Positions 17,823-25,907 of a DNA stretch of 64,000 bases are shown one piece after another. Position numbers and translations under genes: made by a program. Under the pieces are notes generated by a model. The model was not told where the DNA came from. It saw nothing but the letters and a program-made list of their open reading frames with translations, and did no database searches. Every line of letters begins with the position of its first letter. Position 1 is the stretch's first letter. Source of the DNA: JAEUMW01 sp963734295 (GTDB lineage: Bacteria; Pseudomonadota; Gammaproteobacteria; Burkholderiales; JAEUMW01); contig CAVTGS010000012.1 of assembly GCA_963734295.1 (NCBI GenBank), positions 930,001 to 994,000 on the forward strand, written 5' to 3'.

Positions 17823-18155
17823 GGTATGTCAAGCATTCAGTCGATGACGGTAGGAAGGTAAAGATTGCAGCCATAGATCCGGACTCTTGCGAGGCATCGC
17901 CTCTGTCCCTGATGGAATACGCTGAATGGCGCCTCATCACTTGCACGCACTCTTTAGTGCTGTGAATCCAGCAGGCTAAGCCATTCACGGTCTGACCTAT
18001 CTTGCCATCACGTCATGATTGCCTGAACAATCGGTGGAGTTCCTTTCTACGAAACCTAGTACGGTTGCGCTGCTACGCCGCAGGGTTTTCCATGGCGCCG
18101 CTCGCCGGCGGTGCCTCTCTCACCAGAGGCGAGCGGCGCTGTGGGAAACCCGTGT
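17823..18155 (-). ncRNA. Candidate seekRNA/bridge-RNA region of the IS1111-type element
   Basis: 333 non-coding bases lie downstream of the transposase, whereas its upstream side has only about 80. In IS1111-subgroup elements the guide RNA that directs target choice is encoded downstream of the transposase. The region contains a striking structure: a perfect 12-bp stem 18095-18106 / 18128-18139, an inner GGTG/CACC extension, and further outer pairing of GGGTTT with AAACCC. The exact RNA ends cannot be fixed from sequence. Confidence 0.5.
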
Positions 18156-19193
18156 TCATGCCGCTGCGGGTGCCGGTTCATAGTCGGCCTGGTAGTCCCG
18201 ACCATGCGCGAGCAGCGCCCAGACGGTGCGGGCGTTCTTGTTCGCCAGCGCCACCGCCGCCACGTTCTTGTTGCGCCGTCCCATCAGCCGCGCCAGCCAA
18301 CTGTCCGTGTGTCCCGCCTTGCGTTCGGCCACCCGGATCACCGCCCGCGCGCCGTGAATGAGCAGCGTGCGCAGGTACGTGTCGCCACGCTTGCTGATGC
18401 CCAACAGCTGCTGCTTGCCGCCACTGGAGTGCTGCCGCGGCACCAATCCGATCCAGGCCGCGAGCTGCCGTCCATTCTCGAAACTCTTCGCATCCCCGAT
18501 CGAGGCCACCAGGGCGCTGGCGGTGATCGGACCGATACCTGGAATCTGTGCCAGCTTCTTGCTCGCAGCATGCTCCCGGTGCCAGCTCTGGATCTGCACC
18601 TCCAACTCGCCCACTTGGCGGTCCAACTCCTTCAGGTGATCGCCGAGTCGATCCAGCAGCTGGCGAAAGGCACCGGGCAGATCGTTCTCGCCGTCCTCCA
18701 GGATCTCGGGCAGGCGCTTGGCAATGTGGCCAATGCCCTGTGGGATGACGATCCCGTACTCCGCCAACAATCCCCGAATCTGGTTGGCCTGGGCAGTGCG
18801 TGCCTTCACAAAGCCTTGCCGGGCCCGGTGCAGCGACAGCACCGCCTGTTGTTCGCCGTTCTTCACCGGCACGAATCGCATCGTCGGACGGCTCACCGCC
18901 TCGCAGATCGCATCTGCATCAGCCACGTCGTTCTTGTTCGTCTTGACGTAGGGCTTGACGAACTGCGGGGCCATCAGCTTCACGGTGTGCCCAAATGACT
19001 GTAGCTTCCTCGCCCAGTGGTGCGCGCTGGCGCACGCTTCGATTCCCACCAGGCACGGCGGCAGGTTGGCGAAGAACGCCACCACCTGGTTGCGCTTCAG
19101 CTGCTTCTTCAGCACCGCCTTGCCTCGCTCATCGACCCCATGCACCTGGATCACGTTCTTTGCCAGATCGATCCCAATCGTCGTAACCTTCAT
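18156..19193 (-). CDS. IS110-family transposase (IS1111 subgroup)
   Basis: 345 residues from ATG 19191-19193; an upstream in-frame ATG would add 14 non-conserved residues. The N-terminal RuvC-like DEDD domain is visible: TTIGIDLAKNVIQVHG (first Asp), LVGIEAC (Glu), and KNDVADADAICEA (the Asp pair). The C-terminal transposase_20 domain contains IPGIGPITASALVASIGD and the serine-containing AWIGLVPRQHSSGGKQ. These proteins use an RNA guide to recombine the IS circle with a target. The reading frame is intact, so this copy could be active. Confidence 0.95.
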   Translation of the reverse strand: MKVTTIGIDLAKNVIQVHGVDERGKAVLKKQLKRNQVVAFFANLPPCLVGIEACASAHHWARKLQSFGHTVKLMAPQFVKPYVKTNKNDVADADAICEAVSRPTMRFVPVKNGEQQAVLSLHRARQGFVKARTAQANQIRGLLAEYGIVIPQGIGHIAKRLPEILEDGENDLPGAFRQLLDRLGDHLKELDRQVGELEVQIQSWHREHAASKKLAQIPGIGPITASALVASIGDAKSFENGRQLAAWIGLVPRQHSSGGKQQLLGISKRGDTYLRTLLIHGARAVIRVAERKAGHTDSWLARLMGRRNKNVAAVALANKNARTVWALLAHGRDYQADYEPAPAAA

Positions 19194-19262
19194 CTCGGTC
19201 GCCTCTCCTGGTTGGTGGAACATTCGCATTTCCACCTTGGCACATCGATGCCGCTTCGGGAA

Positions 19263-19274
19263 GGGGCGACCATC
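19263..19274 (-). repeat. Subterminal inverted repeat of the IS1111-type element, right
   Basis: GGGGCGACCATC, exact reverse complement of 17811-17822, just inside the right end. The IS256 transposase frame resumes after it. Confidence 0.88.
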
Positions 19275-19574
19275 CCATTACCTGCGCACCACCAACCCGA
19301 TCGAATCGACGTTCGCTACCGTGCGGCATCGCACCACGCGAACGAAGAACTGCGTCACGCGCTCAACCTTTCTCGGGCTGGCCTTCAAGCTGGTACAGGA
19401 AGCGCAGAGATCATGGCGCCGCATCCGCGCCGTGGAACGTATCGCCGAACTGCTGGCAGGCACTGTTTTCAGGGACGGCGTCCCGGCACCCGTCAATGAC
19501 CCGCAACAGCAGCGGCTCGCCGCCTAATCAACTCATGCCCAAGGCATCCCATACACCAGATTTGACTTTAACCC

Positions 19575-19582
19575 TGCTCCTC
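19575..19582 (+). repeat. Target-site duplication of the IS256 element, right copy
   Basis: TGCTCCTC, identical to 16663-16670. Confidence 0.9.
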
Positions 19583-20103
19583 CTACGATTACCGTATAGG
19601 CCGTATAGGCTGTGTTGGCTTGACGCCGGGGCGTTAACGGGGGCACAACCTGAACGCGCCTATACATTTTCTTGTATAGGCCAAGAAATCGACTTCGTCC
19701 AGCTCTTTCATGACGATGTGAAATCCTTATTGGCATTGGCTGGTTGCCTGCGACGCGACCGACATTGGCGGGGTTCGCCGTCTAGGTCGGCTTCAACGCA
19801 CCGCATGTCGCCCTTTCTGCACGGAGCGGACGGAGTAGCCACGCTCCAGAAATCTGAATGGCCGCTCCTTGCCGTTCCTGCGACCGCTTGGGAGCACCGT
19901 TACCGTCGGCTCAGGGTCGAAAGTGCTCTTTGAACACAGGCCAGTTCGAAGCGATCAGGCGTTGTCTGTCAGGTCGAAGTGCGGTAAGGACATATAATCC
20001 ACTGGGTGCCCCGCTGGCACGGCGGCACCCACGGCAAGCGCCGGCGACGAAGTCCTGGTCGCGAAGCTCGACATTCAAACTCTGACGCCTGAAGGACGCT
20101 GCG
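19583..20103. promoter_or_regulatory. Non-coding region with four GTATAGGC octamers and a hairpin
   Basis: 520 bases without a convincing gene. Two direct GTATAGGC copies (19594-19601, 19603-19610) are followed by an inverted pair (GCCTATACA 19658-19666 and TGTATAGGC 19673-19681) that can form a 9-bp stem. Before the IS256 insertion, the direct pair would have stood about 80-100 bases upstream of the Cache gene, a position suitable for an operator or promoter. The ATG at 20104 is preceded only by GAAGGACGC, a modest ribosome-binding site. Confidence 0.4.
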
Positions 20104-21328
20104 ATGCCAAGTCTTCGAACCACGCTTCTTTTGCCGACGGCGCTCTTCATGTTGCTTTGGGGCGTTTACGCTGCTTTCCTCGGGCAGGAGAGCCGCATCT
20201 CCGCCGCCGTGCCGCTCGCCGTCCTGGCGGTGCTGCTGGTGGTAAGCGCGGCGAACGTCGAGCTCTTTCTCCTGCGCCCGCTGCGGAATCTGAAGCAGGG
20301 CGTGCAGGCTCTCGCGCGCAACAGTTTCACCGGGGCGACGGTCGCCCGAGGCTGCGGCGAATTGCGCGAACTGGCCGCGGGGCTCGAGCAGTTGCAGGAT
20401 CGGATGCGCGAGTACGACACGAGGTTCGCCGAGGAAACGAAGCGCCGGCACGATCTGGAGATAAGTCTGCGGGAGCTGGAGGACCGTTATGCGCTGACCG
20501 TCGAGCGCGCCAACGACGGGACGTGGGAATGGGACATCCAATCCAGCGTCACGCAATTCTCGCCGCGATGGAAAGGCATGCTCGGCTACCTGGATTCGGA
20601 TCTCGCCAGCATCGACGACTGGCAGCGTCTCGTGCATCCCGATGATCGCGACGCCGTCATGACGCGCCTCGAGAACCACCTGCAGGGACTGACCCCGCAT
20701 TTCGAAGCCGAGTACCGCCTGCGGCACGCGGGCGGCCGCTACCGGTGGGTGCACTCGCGCGGCACCGCTATCCGCCACGCGAGTGCGAAGCCGTATCGCG
20801 TGCTGGTCATGGACAACGACATCCACGAGCGGAAGGAGCTCGAAGAGACGCTGATCCAGGCCGCCGAGGGACTCTCCTCCGTGTCCGGTATGGATTTCTT
20901 CCAGGCGCTGATGAAGAACCTGTCAGCGATACTCGGTACTCGCGACAATCTCGTCTGCTATTGCCCCGACGATCCGCCGACCAAGGCATGTACGCTCGCG
21001 TATTACGCCAACGGCGAGTTCTGGGAAAACTTCGAATATGATCTCGCCGGGCACGTCATGCGGCGCAGTCATCGAGCGCAAGGAGATCGTCTACTGCCCG
21101 ACTGGGGTGTGCGACATCTGGCCGGAGGAAAAGCAGTACGACCGCGACAGTTACATCGGGGTGCCGATGTTCGATTCCACCGGCAGGATCATCGGCCACT
21201 TCGCCTGCATGGACGGCAAGCCGATGCGCCAGGACCTGCCGCATCTCGCGCTCTTCAAGATCTTTTCCGTGCGTGCGGCGGCGGAGCTCGAGCGCACGCT
21301 GCTCCGGGAGAAGCTCAGGGAAACGTAG
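20104..21328 (+). pseudogene. Membrane PAS-GAF sensor protein, one frameshift, no output domain
   Basis: About 408 residues when one inserted base near 21050 is removed. Residues 1-60 hold two membrane helices. A HAMP-like linker and coiled coil follow (LLRPLRNLKQGVQALA, LREYDTRFAEET-like). Next come a PAS domain (LTVERANDGTWEWDI, LHPDD-like VHPDDRDAVM, YRLRHAGGRYRWVHSRG) and a GAF domain that spans the shift (SGMDFFQALMKNLSAILG, then VCDIWPEEKQYDRDSYIGVP). It stops at TAG 21326-21328 within a coiled segment, where homologues usually continue into kinase or GGDEF modules. It therefore looks truncated as well as frameshifted. Confidence 0.72.
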
Positions 21329-21487
21329 GCCTCGTTCCTTCGGCCTAGTCTCGAGGCCCGATGGAAAACCACGCCAATCCCTCTTACAGTGGCATCGACC
21401 TTTGCATGCATCCAGTCGCGTGCGAAGAACGTAAGTCGAGCAGCGATTCGGGATGTGCCCGGGTCATCGGCCGAAGGAGGAACTGGC

Positions 21488-21790
21488 GTGGACGCTGTAC
21501 TGCGACGTCTGAGGGATTTCGCGACCGCTGCGGTTCCGTTTGCCGCGCGGGACGGCGACGCGCCGGTCGATCCGGATCGACCCACCATCCGCCTCTCCCC
21601 CACCGCGCAGTGGATCCTGTGGGTGGGATTCCTGATCCTGCCCGGATCGTTCCTGCTGCTCCCGGTGCTCATCTGGGCAAGGATTTCACCCCGGCGCCCG
21701 CGGCCCGACGCGGCCGTGTTGCGGTCGGTCGAGGCGCGAGTCGCTCAACCGATCCGCAGCGGTAGCACCGCAAAGCCACTGGCGGGGTAG
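21488..21790 (+). CDS. Small predicted membrane protein
   Basis: 100 residues from GTG 21488, which has a good AAGGAGG ribosome-binding site seven bases upstream. The N-terminal half is polar. One long hydrophobic span (AQWILWVGFLILPGSFLLL then PVLIWARI) could cross the membrane once or hairpin. The C-terminus is basic. It overlaps the end of the convergent P450 gene by 46 bases, which makes the downstream boundary less certain. No family recognised. Confidence 0.45.
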   Translation: MDAVLRRLRDFATAAVPFAARDGDAPVDPDRPTIRLSPTAQWILWVGFLILPGSFLLLPVLIWARISPRRPRPDAAVLRSVEARVAQPIRSGSTAKPLAG

Positions 21791-22900
21791 ACCGCCAGGG
21801 TCGGCGGCGTGTCCGGGCTCGGTTCGATCAGAGTCGTACGCCGGAGCAGCTCCTCCATCAGGACGCGCAGCTCCAGACTGGCCAGCGGCGCGCCGGGGCA
21901 GACGTGAATCCCCGCTCCGTAGAGCAGGTTCTGCGACGGGTCGCGATCCAGCCGGAACGCTTCCGCATCCGCGAACACCCGCCCGTCACGGTTGGCGGCG
22001 ACCCAGATGAGCGAAATGCGTTCTCCGGCATCCAGCTTGCGGCCGCCGATCTCCACCGGACGGGTCGTGATGCGCCGGTTCGCGACCAGCGGCCCGTGAA
22101 TCCGCAGGATCTCGTCGATCGCGGCGGGCAGCAATGACGGTCGGTCGCGCAGTTGCTGCTGCAGGTCGGGGTGTTCCGCGAGGAAATGGACCAGGATGCC
22201 GACGGCCGCCGCGATCGTGCCGACTTCGCCGACAGTCCAGTTGCGCAGGATGCTCACGATCTCGTCGTCGCGCAGCGGCGCGCCGTTCACCTGGACGCGC
22301 AGCAGGCTCGCAGTGATGTCGTCGCCTGATTCCACGCCGTCCTCGCGCCGAACCCGCAACAGTTGCTCGACGTAGCCGACGAACTCGCGCGCGATCTCTG
22401 CCATCGCCTCGCGGTCCTGCGCCAGCGTCGCCTCCTGATTCTTCCGCGTCCAGAGGCGCAGCGGCTCGTGCATGTCGGGCGGCCAGCCGAGGAAGGCGCA
22501 CTGAATCCGCACCGCGAACGACTGGGCGAGCTCGGCGATCACCTCCACCTCGCTCGCGCCCGAGGAGCGCCTGCACCAGGTCCGCGGCGATCGCCCGGCA
22601 GGTCGGTTCGAACGCCTCGATCCGCGCGGGCTCGAAATACGGCTCGAGGACGCGGCGGTACTCGGTGTGCTCGGGGGGATCCATCCCGTTCGGCACGGAC
22701 AGGTGTCGCGACGCCGCGTTGCTGAAAGTCGCGGGATCGTTCAGCACGCGGACCACATCCTCATGTTGGAACACCGACCACTGCAGATAATCGCTGAACG
22801 CGACCGGGCAACGCTCGCGCATCGCATCGTAGGCCGCTCGCTGGTCGCGCATCACGGCGTCCGACCGCGGATCCCAATCCCGCTCACGTTGATCGTTCAT
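21745..22900 (-). pseudogene. Cytochrome P450, one frameshift
   Basis: Removing one inserted base near 22567 (minus strand) gives a soluble bacterial P450 of about 384 residues. Visible elements: MDPPEHTEYRRVLEPYF, the I-helix region NWTVGEVGTIAA, the K-helix EILR of the ExxR motif, and the haem-ligand loop GAGIHVCPGAPLA with its cysteine; the usual Phe at the loop start is Leu. ATG 22898-22900 has an AGGGAG ribosome-binding site. Partner ferredoxin genes are not adjacent. It lies downstream of the HAD gene on the same strand. Substrate unknown. Confidence 0.82.
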
Positions 22901-22922
22901 GATCCCTCCCTTATCGGCTGCA

Positions 22923-23570
22923 CTACGGCCCGAGATCCAGACGCAATTCCTCCGTCAAGGCTCGACGTACATCCGCGACACATGAGACCTGGAACCCGGC
23001 CATGCCCACTTCGCGGGCGCCCACCACATTTTCCGCCAGATCGTCGAAGAACGCGATGCGAGCTGGCGGCATCCCGATCAGTTCGGCGACCCGAAGAAAC
23101 GCCTTCGCCGATGGCTTGCGCACGCCCAGGTCGCACGAACAGAAGACGCCCGAGAAAGGCGTCAGCAGCTCGCGGTAGCGGGCGGTCCAGAAGGCCCGAT
23201 GCATCGGGTTCGTGTTCGAGAACAGGTACAGCGGCAGAACCGGCGCGAGGGTATTCAGCAATCGTTCGACGCCGGGTAGCGGTTGGAGAAAAATCGCGTT
23301 CCAGCCCGCAGCCAACTGCTCGTCCGAGAGGGTCACGCCGAGCGTATCCCGCAAGGCCGCGAAGTACTGCTCGCCGTCGATTTCGCCGCGCTCGTGCGCT
23401 TCGTAGGGCGGGTCGAGCGAGAAGCTCGCTGCCAGTGTGCTCGGCGCTGCCCCGGCCGCCTGCGCCCACGCTGCGACGGCACGCCCGAAATCGATGTCGA
23501 CGATTACGCCGCCGAAGTCGAAGAGCAGTGCGTCGATGGTCGGGGTGGAAGCGTTCCTACTCGTGGGCAA
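22923..23570 (-). CDS. HAD-superfamily hydrolase
   Basis: About 215 residues with the four HAD motifs: DALLFDFGGVIVDID (nucleophile Asp), LYLFSNTN (Thr/Ser), VRKPSAKAF (Lys) and IAFFDDLAEN (acidic pair). The helical cap places it with the YihX/haloacid-dehalogenase-like phosphatases. There is no ATG near the conserved start. TTG 23568-23570, inside the last codons of the ferritin-like gene, is the most plausible start and would couple the two genes. The substrate is unknown; sugar or nucleotide phosphates are usual. Confidence 0.8.
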   Translation of the reverse strand: MPTSRNASTPTIDALLFDFGGVIVDIDFGRAVAAWAQAAGAAPSTLAASFSLDPPYEAHERGEIDGEQYFAALRDTLGVTLSDEQLAAGWNAIFLQPLPGVERLLNTLAPVLPLYLFSNTNPMHRAFWTARYRELLTPFSGVFCSCDLGVRKPSAKAFLRVAELIGMPPARIAFFDDLAENVVGAREVGMAGFQVSCVADVRRALTEELRLDLGP

Positions 23571-23844
23571 TCGGCTTGTCGGTGAAAAGATAGTCCTGCA
23601 ACTCCTTCGAGAAGGTCTGATCCTTTCTGCGGATCCATTCGAGCACCATGGACGCGTGCTCCTTCTCCTCGTCGCGATTGTGCTCGAGGATTGCCTTGAG
23701 CTCCGCGTCCTTGCACGCATCCGCTCGCTGGTTGTACCAGTCCACCGCCTCCAGCTCTTCCATGAGCGAGACGATGGCGCGATGCATGTCCCGGGTCTCG
23801 TCCGACAACTCGGAAACGGGCTCGTGATATCCGACACTCGACAT
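23557..23844 (-). CDS. Encapsulated-ferritin-like protein (EncFtn family)
   Basis: 95 residues from ATG 23842-23844 (GAGGAG before it). It matches the EncFtn family nearly end to end: RDMHRAIVSLMEELEAVDWY, then AILEHNRDEEKEHASMVLEW. By alignment from memory, Glu30, Trp36, Glu60 and His63 correspond to the ferroxidase-centre residues of the two-helix half-ferritin that assembles as ring decamers. Such proteins oxidise and deliver iron inside encapsulin shells. This one ends DKPIAHE, without the usual C-terminal shell-targeting tail, and no encapsulin gene is nearby. Confidence 0.88.
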   Translation of the reverse strand: MSSVGYHEPVSELSDETRDMHRAIVSLMEELEAVDWYNQRADACKDAELKAILEHNRDEEKEHASMVLEWIRRKDQTFSKELQDYLFTDKPIAHE

Positions 23845-24034
23845 GGCTTCTCCTCGTTGGGTGATCGACGCACGATTATGGCCTGCGCACGGAAAGGGCG
23901 TAAACCCCGTGATTTCGAGCCCCGCCGCCACTCCCCGCCAACGGACGAAAACGTGAACTTTCCTTGACCATTGGGTGATCCGCGCCGGGCACACTGCCTT
24001 CCAACGAGGTCCGGAAAAAGCGAAGGAGACAGTC

Positions 24035-24439
24035 ATGAACCCGATCAGCGAGCAGATCCCCTCGACGGTTCGTCAAGCTTCGCACGGTCGTCCGCATCGC
24101 TCCCGGCGGTCGTGGACCAATACCGACCTGCGCACGCAGTCCGATTCCTACCGCGGCACTGGCGGCTGCAGCGAAGAGAACGGGGACTTCGGCTTCCGCC
24201 CCGCCTTCCGCGACGACGACAACGGCATCGTATACCGCGCCCGCTTTCTCGACGGCAACCCCGCCCCGTTCCATGTCCTCGATGGACTGCCCGACGAAGT
24301 CGTGGTGAGCCGCGCCGAGTCCGGTCGTGTGCTCGCGGTCAAGGGCTCGCTGGTCTCGGGTTTCGTTCGCCTGGGCCGGTTCTACACGCGAGACGAGGCG
24401 GCCGCCGCCGTGTCGGAAACGCTGCCGCGCGCAGCATGA
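24035..24439 (+). CDS. Conserved hypothetical protein
   Basis: 134 residues from ATG 24035 with GGAGA at the right distance. The N-terminal 35 residues are basic and low-complexity. The folded part contains GDFGFRPAFRDDDNGIVY, HVLDGLPDEVVVSRAESGRV and FVRLGRFYTRDEAAAAV. I recognise it only as an uncharacterised family seen in high-GC proteobacteria. No signal peptide. It is divergent from the ferritin-like gene, separated by 190 bases that must hold both promoters. Confidence 0.6.
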   Translation: MNPISEQIPSTVRQASHGRPHRSRRSWTNTDLRTQSDSYRGTGGCSEENGDFGFRPAFRDDDNGIVYRARFLDGNPAPFHVLDGLPDEVVVSRAESGRVLAVKGSLVSGFVRLGRFYTRDEAAAAVSETLPRAA

Positions 24440-24502
24440 CGGCGAGACCAGTTCGTAGTGAAAGGAAGTGTGCGCTCCGTCCCGCATAAAGGAGGATGAG
24501 CA

Positions 24503-25376
24503 ATGATCAAGTTCGGGTTGAAAATCGCTGCCGCAGCGTCGCTTGCCGTGCTGTCGGCCGTATCGAATGCCAACGTCACCGACAGGAAGACGACCCTCAC
24601 CCTCGACGGTGCGCGGCGCGTCATCGCCACCGCGGTCGTGGAGGCAAAGCGCGTGAATGCGCCGGGAGCGGTCATCGCGGTCGTCGACGACGGCGGCAAT
24701 CTCGTGGCGCTCGAGCGTCTCGACAACACTTTCGCTGCCGGCTCGGCGATCGCGACCGGCAAGGCGCGGACCGCTGCACTGTTCAAGCGCCCCACCAAGG
24801 CGTTCGAGCAAACGGTCAACAATGGCCGGACCGCAATGGTCGCGCTGCCCGATTTCACGCCGCTGGAAGGCGGTGTGCCGATCGTGGCGGACGGTCAGGT
24901 GGTGGGTGCCATCGGCGTCTCGGGTGCGGCGAGCGCGGCGCAGGACGAGCAACTGGCGCAGGCCGGGGCGGGGGCGCTGGCCGCTGCCGAGGCGCAGAGC
25001 GAGGGCGAGCCGGTGACGTATCTCGACCGGTCGCAGGTCTCTGCCGCGTTCGCGAAGGGTGCGCCGCTGTGGGAGACGCCCGAGTACAAGGTTCACGCGA
25101 GCCGCCGCGAGAAGCCCGGACAGGTCGAGAGTCCACGAGCACGAGACCGATGTCGTCTACGTCCTGGAAGGCTCCGCGACCTTCGTCACCGGCGGCACGG
25201 TCGTGAACGGCAAGACCGTGTCGCCCGGCGAGATCCGCGGCGACGGCATCGACGGCGGCGTCGAGCGGCGCATCACGAAGGGCGACGTGATCGTCGTGCC
25301 GCGCGGCGTACCGCACTGGTTCAAGGCGACGGACAACCCGTTCCTCTATTTCGTCGTCAAGCCGATCCATCCATGA
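24503..25376 (+). pseudogene. Secreted GlcG/HbpS-domain plus cupin fusion, one frameshift
   Basis: AAAGGAGG precedes the ATG. Signal peptide (LKIAAAASLAVLSAVSNA), then a GlcG/HbpS (DUF336) domain, about residues 28-165 (AVIAVVDDGGNLVALERLDN, GKARTAALFKRPTKAFE, VPIVADGQVVGAIGVSG). After one extra base near 25125 a cupin domain follows (HEHETDVVYVLEGSATFVTG, DVIVVPRGVPHWFKA) whose two His/Glu sets could bind metal. HbpS-like domains bind haem or small cofactors in the periplasm. It heads a plus-strand series with a second DUF336 gene and two SMP-30 genes, suggesting a periplasmic sugar-acid or haem-linked pathway. Confidence 0.78.
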
Positions 25377-25389
25377 GCAGGAGCTCGCG

Positions 25390-25886
25390 ATGAAGCAATC
25401 GTCCGACTGTTGTCGCAGCCATGCGCTGCTCGCCCAGCTCGCGCCCGGCGCTCGCCGATCTGCCGAGCGCGTCAGGTGCTCACGCTCGACGTGGCAAAGT
25501 CGATCGTTTCGGCAGCGTCGGCGGAAGCGAACGCGGCGCCACGCGACGGTCGTGATCGCGATCGTGGACGACGGCGGTCACCTCATCGTGCTCGAGCGGC
25601 TCGACGACACGCAGGTCGCGAGCGTCGACGTGGGCATCGGCAAGGCGCGCACCGCGGCGATCTTCCGCCGTCCGAGCAAGGTGTTCGAGGACCAGGTGCG
25701 CGAGGGACGCGTCGCCGCGCTGGCGCTGCCGGGTGCGACGCCGCTGCAGGGCGGGCTGCCCGATCGTGCACCAGGGGCGCGTGATCGGCGCGATCGGCGT
25801 CTCCGGCAACACGCCGCAGGAGGACGAGGCGATCGCGCGAGCCGGGATGGAAGCGGCGGCCCAGCGCGATCGACACCGCGAAGTGA
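25390..25886 (+). pseudogene. GlcG/HbpS (DUF336) domain protein, several frameshifts
   Basis: A second DUF336 protein, 13 bases after the first, with AGGAG upstream of ATG 25390. Conserved segments are spread over all three frames: VLTLDVAKSIVSAASAEANA, VVIAIVDDGGHLIVLERLDD, GKARTAAIFRRPSKVFEDQV, LPIVHQGRVIGAIGVSGN and a final EAAASAIDTAK. Each shift is repaired by deleting one base (near 25450, 25480, 25548, 25762 and 25872). It probably encodes a secreted protein of about 160 residues; the signal peptide region is too damaged to define. Confidence 0.7.
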
Positions 25887-25907
25887 ATCGATCCGGAGAC
25901 CCGCCCC

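Larger units (their letters stand above)
17804..19276 (-). mobile_element. IS110-family (IS1111 subgroup) insertion sequence nested in the IS256 element
   Basis: About 1.47 kb inserted in the IS256 transposase between the HW and HYLRTTNP codons; outer ends are accurate to a few bases. Twelve-base inverted repeats GATGGTCGCCCC (17811-17822) and GGGGCGACCATC (19263-19274) lie just inside both ends, about 7 bases from the left and 1-3 from the right. This is the subterminal layout known for the IS1111 subgroup. No target duplication was seen, as expected. It encodes one transposase on the minus strand and a long non-coding stretch after it. Confidence 0.88.
16789..19527 (+). pseudogene. IS256-family (mutator-type) DDE transposase, frameshifted and split by another IS
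   Basis: Coding starts at ATG 16789 (GAGGGG upstream). The frame is lost near 17053 by one extra G and resumes one frame over. The catalytic aspartates are present (WWVDGIHTG and AVGDGALGF). Coding is interrupted at about 17803 right after FPAEHW. It continues beyond the nested element with HYLRTTNPIESTFATVRHRT, carrying the catalytic Glu in NPIES, and ends PVNDPQQQRLAA. The insertion therefore separates the DD part from the E part of the active site. The protein is clearly non-functional as given. Confidence 0.9.
16671..19574 (+). mobile_element. IS256-family insertion sequence, interrupted by an IS1111-type element
   Basis: The element is bounded by 25-bp imperfect terminal inverted repeats (16671-16695 and 19550-19574; 21 of 25 positions pair). 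It is flanked by the 8-bp direct duplication TGCTCCTC. Removing the nested insertion (about 17804-19276) leaves about 1.43 kb, a normal IS256-family length. A hairpin-forming segment sits between the left end and the transposase ATG. Intact ends and duplication show a direct, unrearranged insertion. The transposase is broken, so the element can move only if helped in trans. Confidence 0.92.
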
